A DNA stretch of 64,000 nt from Streptomyces sp. TLI_146 (lineage in GTDB: Bacteria; Actinomycetota; Actinomycetes; Streptomycetales; Streptomycetaceae), in the NCBI RefSeq assembly GCF_002846415.1, contig NZ_PJMX01000001.1:6634001-6698000 (forward strand), written 5' to 3'. This document shows, piece after piece, positions 1-8,304 of this stretch. The notes under the pieces are model-generated. The model worked only from the letters and a program-made list of their open reading frames with translations, had not been told where the DNA came from and did not search any database. The translations under genes and the position numbers were made by a program. How positions within the stretch are numbered: the first letter of the stretch is position 1; each line of letters opens with the position of its first letter.

Positions 1-362
1 GTGCCGCCGACGACGCTGGCGAAGCCCCGGTCGCGCGCCTCCACCTCGCCGACCCGGGTGAGCAGCATCTGGAGCGCTTCGAGCGGCTCGGCCGACTCGC
101 GGCACACCGTGCGGTAGTACGTGAGGATCTCGCCGAAGCGCTGCTGGGAGGCCGCCACGACCATGGCTTCCTTGGTGGGGAAGTGGCGGTAGAGCGTGCC
201 CACGCCGACCTCGGCGTGCCGTGCCACCTCGTCCATGGAGACGTTGGCGCCGCGTTCCGCGAACAGCTCGCGCGCCGCGTTCAGGACCCGGGCCCGGTTG
301 CGCTCCGCGTCGGCCCGGAGCCGGCGGCCACCGCTCTCGGTGACCGGCGTTGACGTTGGCAT
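1..362 (-). CDS. TetR/AcrR-family transcriptional regulator (5' part only, runs off the left edge)
   Basis: The first 120 codons of a TetR-type repressor are visible; the gene begins at an ATG at 362 and continues past base 1. After a short Ser/Thr/Arg-rich leader, residues about 15-65 form a typical TetR helix-turn-helix: a helix with LNAARELFAERG, then VSMDEVARHAEVGVGTLYRH and FPTKEAMV. The remainder is the start of the ligand-binding helical domain, so the inducer cannot be guessed. It is transcribed divergently from the flavin/F420-oxidoreductase-like gene at 534 and probably represses it and/or itself through the shared 171-bp spacer. Whether it belongs to the polyketide cluster is unknown. 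Confidence 0.9.
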   Translation of the reverse strand, partial: MPTSTPVTESGGRRLRADAERNRARVLNAARELFAERGANVSMDEVARHAEVGVGTLYRHFPTKEAMVVAASQQRFGEILTYYRTVCRESAEPLEALQMLLTRVGEVEARDRGFASVVGG

Positions 363-533
363 ACGGAACCTCCCTCCGTTTGACTCTACTATGCCCTGAC
401 GTCACCTACTGAACCAGCCCCGACTTCACGCCAGTTGGGGTATGCGGTTCGCAGTTGCCCAGCAGGTTTCAAAGGTCGGCCCCGGGTGTTGACAATGGCC
501 TGGTAGCTGCAGTGAGACGGAAGGACGAACACG
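363..533. promoter_or_regulatory. Divergent promoter region between the TetR gene and the PPOX-type oxidoreductase gene
   Basis: This 171-bp spacer must hold the promoters of both divergent genes and probably the TetR operator. It contains ACTTCACGCCAGT at 423-435 followed by TGGGGT; nearly the same stretch recurs at 37129-37146 upstream of the ParB-like regulator gene. A Shine-Dalgarno-like GAAGGAC lies about 9 bases before the ATG at 534. I saw no clear long palindrome. Confidence 0.5.
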
Positions 534-950
534 ATGTCGTTGCCCCTGGGGCGTACGAGTGCGCCGGAGGTGTCGGCGTCGGTGGAGGCATTCCTGGCGG
601 AGCCGCACATCGGCACGCTGACCACCATCCGGCCCGACGGGTCCCCGCACGTGGCGCCGGTGCGGTTCACCTGGGACGCGGAGGCGGGGCTCGCGCGGGT
701 GATGACGGTCTCCTCGTCCCGCAAGGCCCGCAACCTGATCGCCACGGCGGGCGGTCGCGTCGCCATCTGCCAGGTGGCCGGGTTCAGTTGGGTCACCCTG
801 GAGGGCACGGCGCAGGTCGTCGACGAGCCCGCCCGGGTCACCGAGGGCGCCAGCCGCTACGCCCGGCGCTACCGCTCCGGCCCGCCCAACCCGCCCGGCC
901 GTGTGGTGGTCGAGATCCGGGTCGACCGCGTGATGAGCCTGAACGTATAG
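534..950 (+). CDS. PPOX-class (pyridoxamine-phosphate-oxidase fold) F420/FMN-dependent oxidoreductase
   Basis: A 138-residue protein with the split-barrel layout of the PPOX family. Visible family features are the N-terminal FLAEPHIGTLTTIRPDGSPH (about residues 20-39), the substrate strand APVRFTWD, the SSSRKARNLIA segment that contacts the cofactor phosphate, and a C-terminal VVVEIRVDRV strand. Many actinobacterial members of this length bind coenzyme F420 rather than FMN and reduce small molecules; the sequence alone does not decide the cofactor. It ends at a strong bidirectional hairpin and is divergent from a TetR gene, an arrangement typical of a small inducible detoxification unit, so it may lie just outside the polyketide cluster. 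Confidence 0.85.
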   Translation: MSLPLGRTSAPEVSASVEAFLAEPHIGTLTTIRPDGSPHVAPVRFTWDAEAGLARVMTVSSSRKARNLIATAGGRVAICQVAGFSWVTLEGTAQVVDEPARVTEGASRYARRYRSGPPNPPGRVVVEIRVDRVMSLNV

Positions 951-984
951 AAGGAGACGAGGGCTCTTCGGCAAGTGGCATGCG

Positions 985-1027
985 GAGAGCGGCGGTACGG
1001 GGGGTTCCTCCCCGTACCGCCGCTCTC
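985..1027. terminator. Bidirectional intrinsic terminator hairpin
   Basis: A perfect 18-bp inverted repeat (985-1002 with 1010-1027, 7-base loop) sits between two converging genes (534-950 and 1045-1491). Position and stem strength indicate a shared rho-independent-type terminator; as usual in Streptomyces there is no long U tract. Confidence 0.85.
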
Positions 1028-1044
1028 TTGTCGGCCGGACGTGC

Positions 1045-1491
1045 TCAGCCCTTGCGGGGCGGGGTGCCGGTCACCCAGATCATGCGCAGCGACAGCAGAC
1101 TCAGGCGCCAGCCGTCCGGGGTGCGGCGGGCCTTCGCGCTCACCAGGCTTCCGTTCGCGAATATCGGGTCGCGGTCGGCGTCCTCCGGATGGTCGGACGG
1201 GTGGTGCACGTGCGTGGAGACGATGTTGGCGCGCAAAGAGGCCTGGTCGCCGTCGATTTCGACCACGGCGGGCGAGTTGATGTGCTGGGTGCGGGCGAAG
1301 GCCGCCAGCGCCGTGCTGTGGTACTCGGCGAGGCCCGTGATCCCCTCGTGCCGGCTCATCGGGAACTCGACCACGGCGTCCTCGGTGAACAGCCCCCGGG
1401 CCCAGGCGTCATCGAGCTTGTCGTCGTCCAGATTGATCAGGTAGCGGTCCAGGAGTCCCGCGACATCGGCGGTGGATTGGCTTGAGGTCAT
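1045..1491 (-). CDS. SnoaL-like / NTF2-fold protein
   Basis: A 148-residue single-domain protein of the SnoaL-like alpha+beta barrel superfamily. The N-terminal helix (VAGLLDRYLINLDDDKLDD) followed by LFTEDAVVEFP and the C-terminal strands ending in WRLSLLSLRMIWVTG are typical. The fold serves polyketide cyclases, hydroxylases, isomerases and many uncharacterised proteins; no catalytic assignment is possible. It reads divergently from the first FAD-monooxygenase gene (1635), sharing a 143-bp spacer, which makes it a plausible left-boundary or tailoring gene of the polyketide cluster. Start is the ATG at 1491. Confidence 0.7.
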   Translation of the reverse strand: MTSSQSTADVAGLLDRYLINLDDDKLDDAWARGLFTEDAVVEFPMSRHEGITGLAEYHSTALAAFARTQHINSPAVVEIDGDQASLRANIVSTHVHHPSDHPEDADRDPIFANGSLVSAKARRTPDGWRLSLLSLRMIWVTGTPPRKG

Positions 1492-1634
1492 GGTTGAGGA
1501 TGACCGGGGACCAGGCCTCTGACCAAGAGTCCTTGTAGCAGAGTTGACGTACTTGTCAAAGGCCTGTACTAGCAGCTATTTACGCTCGCTTGCCCCCTCG
1601 GGATACTGGAGAAACGCCAGTCGGAAGAGGGTAG

Positions 1635-3104
1635 ATGTCTAACTTTGACGCGGACGTAATTATCGCGGGAGCCGGCCCCACTGGACTCATGCTCGCGGGC
1701 GAACTGCGCCTGAACGGCGTGTCCGTGATTGTCGTCGACCGCCTTGCCGAGCCGATTCAGCAGTCGCGTGCTCTGGGATTCTCGGCGCGTACCATCGAGG
1801 AATTCGGCCAGCGCGGACTGCTGTCCCGATTCGGTGAAGTGGACGTCATTCCGGTCGGCCATTTCGGCGGAGTGTCCATCGATTACCGGTTGGTCGAGGG
1901 CGGTTCGTACGGCGCCCGGGGCATCCCCCAGTCGCGCACCGAGGGCGTGCTGGCCGGCTGGGCCGGGCAGCTGGGCGCCGAGGTCCGCCGCGGGGTCGAG
2001 GTCACCGGCCTGGAGGACGGCGCCGACGGGGTCACCGTGGAGGTCTCCACGCCCGAGGGCCCGGCCACGCTGCGCGGCCGCTACCTGGTGGGCGCGGACG
2101 GCGCCCGCAGCGCGGTGCGCAAGCTCGCGGGCATCGACTTCCCGGGCACCGACCCGGCCATCGAGCTCCGGTTCGCCGACATCAGCGGGGTGCCGCTGCG
2201 CCCGCGCTTCAGCGGCGAGCGGGTGCCCGGCGGCATGGTCATGGTGCTGCCGCTCGGCCCGGAGCGCTGCCGGATCGTCTACTTCGACCGGAGCGAGCCG
2301 CTCCGCAAGAGCCCGGACCCGATCACCTTCGACGAGGTGGCCGAGGCGTTCAAGCGCCTGTCCGGCGAGGACATCAGCGGTGCCACGGTGCACTGGGTCT
2401 CCACCACCACCGATGTGAGCCGCCAGGCCGCCGAGTACCGCAAGGGCCGGGTCTTCCTGGCCGGCGACGCCGCGCACATCCATCTGCCCATCGGCGCGCA
2501 GGGAATGAGCGCCGGCGTGCAGGACGCGGTGAACCTCGGCTGGAAGCTCGCCCTGGAGATCAAGGGCCAGGCGCCCGAGGGCCTGCTCGACACGTACCAC
2601 TCCGAGCGCCACCCGGTCGGTGCCCGGGTCCTCACCAACACGCTCGCCCAGCGGATCCTCTACCTGGGCGGCGACGAGATCACCCCGCTGCTCGACGTCT
2701 TCACCGAGCTCGCTGAGTTCGAGGACGTCCAGAAGACGCTGATCGGGATGGTCACCGGCCTGGACATCCGGCACGACGTGGGCGAGGGCGACCATCCGCT
2801 CCTCGGCCGCCGTCTGAAGGACGAGGAACTGGTGGTCGACGGCAAGAAGACCACCAACTTCGAGCTGCTGGCGGCCGGCAAGGCCGTTCTGTTCGACCTC
2901 ACCGACGACTCCCACCTGCGCGAGCTCGCCGCAGGCTGGGCCGACCGTGTCACCACGGTCACCGCCAAGCAGCACGACTGCGACGACGGTCTGGACGCCT
3001 TCCTGGTGCGCCCCGACGGCTATGTCGCCTGGGTCTCGCCCTCCGCCTCGCGCACGGAGGGGCTCGTCGAATCCCTCAACCGGTGGTTCGGCCGACCCAA
3101 CTGA
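1635..3104 (+). CDS. FAD-dependent aromatic-polyketide monooxygenase (class A flavoprotein)
   Basis: A 489-residue class A flavoprotein hydroxylase of the para-hydroxybenzoate-hydroxylase/PgaE-type family acting on aromatic polyketides. It has the Rossmann FAD motif AGAGPTGLMLAGEL (about residues 11-24), the DG motif in LVGADGARSAVRK (about 151-163), the GD motif LAGDAAHIHLPIGAQG (about 276-291) and a C-terminal thioredoxin-like domain ending in VESLNRWFG. It lies 55 bp upstream of the AlpJ-like gene. In kinamycin biosynthesis a FAD hydroxylase (AlpK) works with AlpJ in ring contraction and hydroxylation, so this neighbour is my best candidate for that role; an early angucycline hydroxylase is the alternative. 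Start ATG 1635 is preceded by GGAAGAGGG. This is one of four homologous monooxygenases in the window. Confidence 0.9.
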   Translation: MSNFDADVIIAGAGPTGLMLAGELRLNGVSVIVVDRLAEPIQQSRALGFSARTIEEFGQRGLLSRFGEVDVIPVGHFGGVSIDYRLVEGGSYGARGIPQSRTEGVLAGWAGQLGAEVRRGVEVTGLEDGADGVTVEVSTPEGPATLRGRYLVGADGARSAVRKLAGIDFPGTDPAIELRFADISGVPLRPRFSGERVPGGMVMVLPLGPERCRIVYFDRSEPLRKSPDPITFDEVAEAFKRLSGEDISGATVHWVSTTTDVSRQAAEYRKGRVFLAGDAAHIHLPIGAQGMSAGVQDAVNLGWKLALEIKGQAPEGLLDTYHSERHPVGARVLTNTLAQRILYLGGDEITPLLDVFTELAEFEDVQKTLIGMVTGLDIRHDVGEGDHPLLGRRLKDEELVVDGKKTTNFELLAAGKAVLFDLTDDSHLRELAAGWADRVTTVTAKQHDCDDGLDAFLVRPDGYVAWVSPSASRTEGLVESLNRWFGRPN

Positions 3105-3159
3105 GCTGGGCCCGCATCCCTTTCCACTGCCACTCGTACACCCGAAGGAAGCGAAGAAC

Positions 3160-3849
3160 ATGCCCAAGATTTCTTCCGATGACAAGAACCTGACCGTCCT
3201 CAACCTCTTCTCCACGGACGCCCCGGAGAAGCAGGAGGGCCTGCTCGGCGCGATGCGCGAGATCGTCGACTCGGCCGCCTACCCGGGCTGGATGTCCTCC
3301 ACCGTGCACGCCGGTGTGGACAAGCCGGGCACGGCCAACTTCATCCAGTGGCGCAGCCGCGCGGACCTGGAGGACCGGTACGACGGCGAGGAGTTCAAGC
3401 ATCGCACGCTGCCGCTCTTCGGCGAGCTGACCACCTCGATCCGCCTGCTGCAGAACGAGATCGGCTACTCGCAGTCGAAGTCGGGCGACGGCGTCGAGAT
3501 CTCCCCGGCCCGCACCGACTACACCGTGATCGCGGTCTTCGGCGTCGAGGAGAAGAACCAGGACGACCTGGTCGACGCGCTCGGCCCGTCGATGAAGTTC
3601 CTGAGCGACGTTCCCGGTTACGTCTCGCACACGATCCTCAAGGGCATCGCCGCCCGCGGCCTGGAGGGCTCCTTCGTGGTCTCCTACTCGCAGTGGGAGA
3701 GCAAGGAGGCGTTCGACGCCTACCAGGCCGTGCCGCAGGCCGAGAAGCCCGCCGCCCGCCTGGAGGCCGAGAAGCGCACCGGCTCGCTCCTGACGTCGGT
3801 GGACTCCAACACCTACCGCGTCGTCCACACCCGCGCGGCCGGCGAGTAA
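3160..3849 (+). CDS. Two-domain ABM-type oxygenase, candidate AlpJ/JadG/GilOII-type B-ring-opening enzyme
   Basis: A 229-residue protein with two tandem dimeric alpha/beta-barrel (ABM-like) halves, about residues 8-100 and 113-222. Each half has the arrangement strand (LTVLNLFST / YTVIAVFGV), helix, PGW or PGY turn, then a strand ending in QWRSRADLED or QWESKEAFDA. This size and duplication fit the AlpJ/JadG/GilOII family, which oxidatively opens the B ring of dehydrorabelomycin-type angucyclines; AlpJ leads to the benzofluorene skeleton of kinamycin. Start ATG 3160 has GAAGGAA 9 bases upstream. It follows a FAD monooxygenase and is closed by a hairpin at 3872-3905. Family membership is inferred by reading, not by alignment. 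Confidence 0.72.
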   Translation: MPKISSDDKNLTVLNLFSTDAPEKQEGLLGAMREIVDSAAYPGWMSSTVHAGVDKPGTANFIQWRSRADLEDRYDGEEFKHRTLPLFGELTTSIRLLQNEIGYSQSKSGDGVEISPARTDYTVIAVFGVEEKNQDDLVDALGPSMKFLSDVPGYVSHTILKGIAARGLEGSFVVSYSQWESKEAFDAYQAVPQAEKPAARLEAEKRTGSLLTSVDSNTYRVVHTRAAGE

Positions 3850-3871
3850 CACCTGGCACCACCGCACCACA

Positions 3872-3905
3872 GAACGCCCGGCTCCTCTCCTGGAGCCGGG
3901 CGTTC
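3872..3905 (+). terminator. Intrinsic terminator after the AlpJ-like gene
   Basis: A perfect 14-bp inverted repeat (3872-3885 with 3892-3905, 6-base loop) begins 23 bases after the stop codon at 3849. It ends the two-gene oxygenase unit and separates it from the polyketide synthase operon. Confidence 0.85.
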
Positions 3906-4260
3906 GCGCATTCCGGGCCGGGACGCGCAGGGAAGACGCTCCGGTTCGCGACCTGACGACACCTGACGCCGACGTGACAATTCCCGTGCGCTCACCTGCT
4001 CATCGCTGCCGGTTCTCTGACATGGCTGCGGTGTATTTGCGGAACCTGACCGAACCGGACGTAGACCTGAACCGGGGCGCCTTGAACGGCGAGCGGGATC
4101 AGAAGACCCTTGAATACATGATCCGGGGCGTGGTTCGCCACCGCTGATCCTCTCGCTCAACTCCCGTTCATGGCCCTCGAATCCGGTCGCGTCCGACGTC
4201 GTACGCGCGAGGAAGAAGGCCAGTGCCGGATCAACCGCAACCGCTGAGGAGCGAATACGT
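3906..4260 (+). promoter_or_regulatory. Promoter region of the minimal-PKS operon
   Basis: These 355 bases hold no supportable gene. They follow a terminator and precede the cyclase/KS operon, so the operon promoter and binding sites for the pathway regulators should be here. GAGGAG about 10 bases before the ATG at 4261 is the ribosome-binding site. I did not find a convincing palindromic operator by eye. Confidence 0.5.
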
Positions 4261-4590
4261 ATGCACAGCACGCTCATCGTCGCCCGCATGGAACCCGGTT
4301 CGAGCACCGACGTCGCCAAGCTGTTCGCCGAGTTCGACGCGACGGAGATGCCGCACCGGATGGGAACGCTGCGCCGCCAGCTGTTCTCCTACCGGGGCCT
4401 CTACTTCCACCTGCAGGACTTCGACGCGGACAACGGCGGTGAGCTGATCGAGGCCGCGAAGAACGACCCGCGGTTCATCGGGATCAGCAACGACCTCAAG
4501 CCGTTCATCCAGGCGTACGACCCGGCCACCTGGCGCTCGCCCGCCGACGCCATGGCCGCCCGCTTCTACAACTGGGAGGCGGGCGCGTGA
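4261..4590 (+). CDS. TcmI-family polyketide cyclase (angucycline fourth-ring cyclase candidate)
   Basis: A 109-residue protein of the TcmI/JadI cyclase family. It opens with STLIVARMEPGSSTDVAKLF, has the conserved TLRRQLFSYRGLYFHLQDF segment (about residues 39-57) and ends in a helix plus the family C-terminus WRSPADAMAARFYNW. TcmI-type proteins are small ferredoxin-like-fold cyclases closing the later rings of aromatic polyketides; in angucycline clusters such a protein sits immediately before KS-alpha, exactly as here. Its stop overlaps the GTG start of KS-alpha by 4 bp, so they are translationally coupled. Confidence 0.9.
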   Translation: MHSTLIVARMEPGSSTDVAKLFAEFDATEMPHRMGTLRRQLFSYRGLYFHLQDFDADNGGELIEAAKNDPRFIGISNDLKPFIQAYDPATWRSPADAMAARFYNWEAGA

Positions 4591-5861
4591 CAACGCCTCG
4601 CAGGGTCGTCATCACGGGGATGGAGGTGCTCGCCCCGGGTGGAATCGGCACCAAGAACTTCTGGAGTCTCCTCAGCGAGGGCCGCACGGCGACGCGCGGT
4701 ATCACCTTCTTCGACCCCACACCGTTCCGCTCCCGGGTGGCCGCGGAGATCGACTTCGATCCGTACGAGCACGGTCTGAGCCCGCAGGAGGTCCGGCGCA
4801 TGGACCGCGCCGGGCAGTTCGCGGTCGTCGCCTCGCGCGGCGCGGTCGCCGACAGCGGTCTGGAGCTGGCGGGCCTTGACCCGTACCGGATCGGTGTCAC
4901 CGTCGGCAGCGCGGTCGGCGCGACCATGGGACTCGACGAGGAGTACCGGGTCGTCAGCGACGGCGGCCGGCTCGACCTCGTGGACCACGAGTACGCCGTC
5001 CCGCACCTCTACAACCACCTGGTGCCGAGCTCCTTCGCGGCCGAGGTCGCCTGGGCCGTCGGGGCCGAGGGCCCCAGCACCGTGGTCTCCACGGGCTGCA
5101 CCTCCGGCATCGACTCGGTCGGCTACGCCGTCGAGCTGATCCGCGAGGGCTCCGCCGACGTCATGATCGCCGGTTCCTCGGACGCGCCGATCTCGCCGAT
5201 CACCATGGCGTGCTTCGACGCGATCAAGGCCACCACGAACCGCTACGACGAGCCCGAGACGGCCTCGCGGCCGTTCGACAACTCGCGCAACGGCTTCGTG
5301 CTCGGCGAGGGCACCGCCTTCTTCGTCCTCGAAGAGCTGGAGAGCGCCCAGAAGCGCGGCGCCCACATCTACGCGGAGATCGCCGGCTACGCCACGCGCT
5401 CCAACGCGTACCACATGACCGGACTGCGCCCCGACGGCGCGGAGATGGCCGAGGCGATCCGTGTGGCGCTCGACGAGGCGCGGATGAACGGCGACGAGAT
5501 CGACTACATCAACGCCCACGGCTCCGGCACCAAGCAGAACGACCGCCACGAGACGGCGGCCGTCAAGCGGATCCTCGGCGACCACGCCTACCGGACGCCG
5601 ATGAGCTCCATCAAGTCGATGGTCGGGCACTCGCTCGGCGCGATCGGCTCGATCGAGATCGCCGCCTCGGCGCTCGCCATGGAGTACAACGTCGTGCCGC
5701 CCACGGCGAACCTGCACACGCCCGACCCCGAGTGCGACCTGGACTACGTCCCGCTGACCGCCCGCGACCGGAAGACCGACGCGGTCCTCTCGGTCGGCAG
5801 CGGCTTCGGCGGCTTCCAGAGCGCCGTGGTGCTCGCCCGTCCCGAGAGGAAGCTCGCATGA
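4587..5861 (+). CDS. Type II PKS ketosynthase alpha (KS-alpha)
   Basis: A 424-residue thiolase-fold ketosynthase, the catalytic half of the KS/chain-length-factor heterodimer that extends malonyl units on the ACP. The active-site Cys171 lies in VVSTGCTSGIDSVG; the catalytic histidines are His311 (NAHGSGT) and His348 (MVGHSLGAIGS). Length and the end VGSGFGGFQSAVVLAR are standard for KS-alpha. It starts at GTG 4587, overlapping the cyclase stop, and its own stop overlaps the ATG of KS-beta by 4 bp. The combination with TcmI-type and di-domain cyclases suggests a decaketide angucycline synthase. Confidence 0.97.
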   Translation: MTTPRRVVITGMEVLAPGGIGTKNFWSLLSEGRTATRGITFFDPTPFRSRVAAEIDFDPYEHGLSPQEVRRMDRAGQFAVVASRGAVADSGLELAGLDPYRIGVTVGSAVGATMGLDEEYRVVSDGGRLDLVDHEYAVPHLYNHLVPSSFAAEVAWAVGAEGPSTVVSTGCTSGIDSVGYAVELIREGSADVMIAGSSDAPISPITMACFDAIKATTNRYDEPETASRPFDNSRNGFVLGEGTAFFVLEELESAQKRGAHIYAEIAGYATRSNAYHMTGLRPDGAEMAEAIRVALDEARMNGDEIDYINAHGSGTKQNDRHETAAVKRILGDHAYRTPMSSIKSMVGHSLGAIGSIEIAASALAMEYNVVPPTANLHTPDPECDLDYVPLTARDRKTDAVLSVGSGFGGFQSAVVLARPERKLA

Positions 5862-7069
5862 CGTCGTCCGTGGTGGTCACCGGCCTGGGGGTGGCATCCC
5901 CCAACGGGCTCGGCATCCAGGACTACTGGGCGGCGACCGTCGGTGGCAAGAGCGGCATCGGCCGCATCACCCGCTTCGACCCGTCGTCCTACCCGGCCAA
6001 GCTGGCCGGCGAGGTCCCGGGCTTCGTCGCGGAGGACCTGCTGCCGAGCCGGCTGCTCCCGCAGACCGACCGGGTGACCCGGCTCGCGCTGGTCGCGACC
6101 GACTGGGCGCTCGCCGACGCGGGCATCACCCCCGCCGAACTCCCCGAGTTCGACATGGGCGTGGTGACCGCGAGCGCGGCCGGCGGCTTCGAGTTCGGCC
6201 AGGGCGAGCTCCAGGCCCTGTGGTCCAAGGGCAGCCAGTACGTCTCGGCGTACCAGTCCTTCGCCTGGTTCTACGCGGTCAACAGCGGCCAGATCTCCAT
6301 CCGCAACGGGATGAAGGGCCCCAGCGGCGTGGTCGTCAGCGACCAGGCCGGCGGTCTCGACGCGGTGGCGCAGGCCCGGCGGCAGATCCGCAAGGGCACC
6401 TCGCTGATCGTCTCGGGCGCCATCGACGCCTCGGTCTGCCCGTGGGGCTGGGTGGCCCAGCTGGCCAGCGACCGGCTCTCCACCAGCGAGGAGCCGACCC
6501 GCGCCTACCTGCCCTTCGACCGCGAGGCCGCGGGGTACGTGCCCGGCGAGGGCGGCGCCATCCTGATCATGGAGGACGCCGAGGCGGCCCGCGCCCGGGG
6601 CGCCCGGATCTACGGCGAGGTCGCCGGCTACGGCTCGACCATCGACCCGAAGGCCGGCTCCGGCCGTCCGCCCGGGCTGCGCAAGGCCATCGAACTCGCC
6701 CTGGCCGACGCGGGGGTCGCACCGGGTGACGTGGACGTGGTCTTCGCCGACGCGGCCGCCGACGCCGAGCTCGACCGCCAGGAGGCCGAGGCGCTCAACG
6801 CGGTCTTCGGCACCCGGGGGGTCGCGGTCACCGCGCCCAAGACGATGACCGGACGGCTCTACTCGGGCGCGGCCCCGCTGGACCTGGCCGCCGCCTTCCT
6901 CGCCATCAAGGACGGGGTCATCCCGCCCACCGTGCACATCGACCCGGCCGCCGAGTACGACCTCGACCTGGTCCTGGGCGAGCCGCGCACCGCCGAGGTG
7001 CGCACAGCGCTGGTGCTGGCTCGTGGCTATGGCGGGTTCAACTCCGCCGTGGTCGTCCGTTCCGCGTAA
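5858..7069 (+). CDS. Type II PKS chain-length factor (KS-beta)
   Basis: A 403-residue KS homologue with the diagnostic replacement of the active-site cysteine by glutamine: Gln163 in VVSDQAGGLDAV. KS-beta dimerises with KS-alpha, sets chain length and generates the primer by decarboxylating malonyl-ACP. The catalytic histidine motifs of KS-alpha are also degenerate here (VVFADAAAD in place of the NAHGSGT region). Translational coupling with KS-alpha through ATGA gives 1:1 synthesis. Chain length cannot be read with certainty, but the cluster context favours a C20 chain. Confidence 0.97.
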   Translation: MTSSVVVTGLGVASPNGLGIQDYWAATVGGKSGIGRITRFDPSSYPAKLAGEVPGFVAEDLLPSRLLPQTDRVTRLALVATDWALADAGITPAELPEFDMGVVTASAAGGFEFGQGELQALWSKGSQYVSAYQSFAWFYAVNSGQISIRNGMKGPSGVVVSDQAGGLDAVAQARRQIRKGTSLIVSGAIDASVCPWGWVAQLASDRLSTSEEPTRAYLPFDREAAGYVPGEGGAILIMEDAEAARARGARIYGEVAGYGSTIDPKAGSGRPPGLRKAIELALADAGVAPGDVDVVFADAAADAELDRQEAEALNAVFGTRGVAVTAPKTMTGRLYSGAAPLDLAAAFLAIKDGVIPPTVHIDPAAEYDLDLVLGEPRTAEVRTALVLARGYGGFNSAVVVRSA

Positions 7070-7091
7070 CGCTCCGCGAGGGCGTGGTCTT

Positions 7092-7162
7092 TGACTGCGG
7101 GCCGTCTGTGGCTGGTCGCGCAGTTCCCCGCGCCCCCAGGGGGGCGTGGTCCAGCCACAGAC
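7092..7162. repeat. Interspersed hairpin element, copy A
   Basis: About 45 bases (7092-7137), including GGCTGGTCGCGCAGTTCCCC, recur at 12342-12387. Here the core is bracketed by a perfect 12-bp inverted repeat, 7104-7115 with 7151-7162, so the whole unit can fold into a long hairpin. It lies between KS-beta and the ACP gene. Similar short hairpin elements are frequent in Streptomyces intergenic regions (established knowledge, from memory); the effect here may be mRNA processing or partial termination that adjusts ACP output. Confidence 0.75.
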
Positions 7163-7198
7163 ACCCGGAATGCCGTATTTCTAAGAAAGGGAAATCCC

Positions 7199-7465
7199 AT
7201 GGCCACCACGTTCACCCTCGACGACCTCAAGCGCATCCTCCTTGAGGCCGCGGGCGCCGACGAGGGCGTCGACCTGGACGGCGACATTCTGGACACCGAG
7301 TTCGAGGTCCTGGGATACGAGTCGCTCGCGCTGCTGGAGACGGGCGGCCGGATCGAGCGTGAGTACGGCATCTCGCTGGACGACGACGCGCTGACCGACG
7401 CCACCACGCCGCGCGCCCTGATCGACGTCGTCAACGCCCAGCTGTCCTCCGCGTCCGCCGCCTGA
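7199..7465 (+). CDS. Type II PKS acyl carrier protein
   Basis: An 88-residue acyl carrier protein. Ser42 in VLGYESLALLE is the phosphopantetheine attachment site; acidic helices flank it (LDDLKRILLEAAG at the start, TTPRALIDVVNAQL at the end). It carries the growing polyketide between KS, ketoreductase and cyclases. Start ATG 7199 follows AGAAAGGGAAA. It is separated from KS-beta by a 129-bp gap containing a hairpin element, whereas the other PKS genes are tightly packed. The Sfp-type transferase at 14608 is the likely activating enzyme. Confidence 0.97.
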   Translation: MATTFTLDDLKRILLEAAGADEGVDLDGDILDTEFEVLGYESLALLETGGRIEREYGISLDDDALTDATTPRALIDVVNAQLSSASAA

Positions 7466-7488
7466 GCCACAGACAAAGGAACAACGAC

Positions 7489-8274
7489 ATGACCGAGAAC
7501 ACCGCACGGGTCGCACTGGTGACGGGTGCCACGAGCGGCATCGGGCTCTCCGTGGCCCGGCTGCTCGCCTCCCAGGGCCACAAGGTCTTCATCGGCGCGC
7601 GCAACGCCGAGAACGTCACCGAGACCGTCAAGCAGCTCCAGGGCGAAGGGCTGGAGGCCGACGGCTCGGCCCTGGACGTCACCGACGCCGACAGCGTCAA
7701 GGCCTTCGTCCAGGCCGCCGTCGACCGCTTCGGCACCGTCGACGTGCTGGTCAACAACGCCGGCCGGTCCGGTGGCGGCGTCACCGCCGACATCGAGGAC
7801 GAGCTGTGGGACGCCGTCATCGACACCAACCTGAACAGTGTCTTCCGGGTCACCCGCGAGGTCCTCAACACCGGCGGCATGCGCCACAAGGACCGCGGCC
7901 GGATCATCAACATCGCCTCCACCGCGGGCAAGCAGGGCGTCGTGCTCGGCGCCCCGTACTCGGCCTCCAAGCACGGCGTGGTCGGCTTCACCAAGGCGCT
8001 CGGCAACGAGCTCGCGCCCACCGGCATCACGGTCAACGCCGTCTGCCCCGGTTACGTCGAGACGCCGATGGCGCAGCGCGTGCGGCAGGGCTACGCGGCC
8101 GCGTACTCCACCTCCGAGGACGCGATCCTGGAGAAGTTCCAGGCCAAGATCCCGCTCGGCCGCTACTCCACCCCGGACGAGGTCGCGGGTCTGGTCGGCT
8201 ACCTGGCCTCCGACACCGCCGCCTCGATCACCGCGCAGGCGCTCAACGTCTGCGGCGGCCTCGGCAACTTCTAG
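7489..8274 (+). CDS. Polyketide C-9 ketoreductase (SDR family)
   Basis: A 261-residue short-chain dehydrogenase of the actIII type. The NADPH motif is TGATSGIG (about residues 11-18), followed by LVNNAGRSGGG and the catalytic YSASK with the upstream serine in NIASTAGKQG. The C-terminus (ITAQALNVCGGLGNF) is the usual one for type II PKS reductases. It reduces the C-9 carbonyl of the nascent polyketide, which sets the first-ring cyclisation used in angucyclines and anthracyclines. Start ATG 7489 is 23 bp after the ACP stop, in the same operon. Confidence 0.95.
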   Translation: MTENTARVALVTGATSGIGLSVARLLASQGHKVFIGARNAENVTETVKQLQGEGLEADGSALDVTDADSVKAFVQAAVDRFGTVDVLVNNAGRSGGGVTADIEDELWDAVIDTNLNSVFRVTREVLNTGGMRHKDRGRIINIASTAGKQGVVLGAPYSASKHGVVGFTKALGNELAPTGITVNAVCPGYVETPMAQRVRQGYAAAYSTSEDAILEKFQAKIPLGRYSTPDEVAGLVGYLASDTAASITAQALNVCGGLGNF

Positions 8275-8304
8275 CACGCCCAAGTACCCGAAGGAGGAGC
8301 GGAT

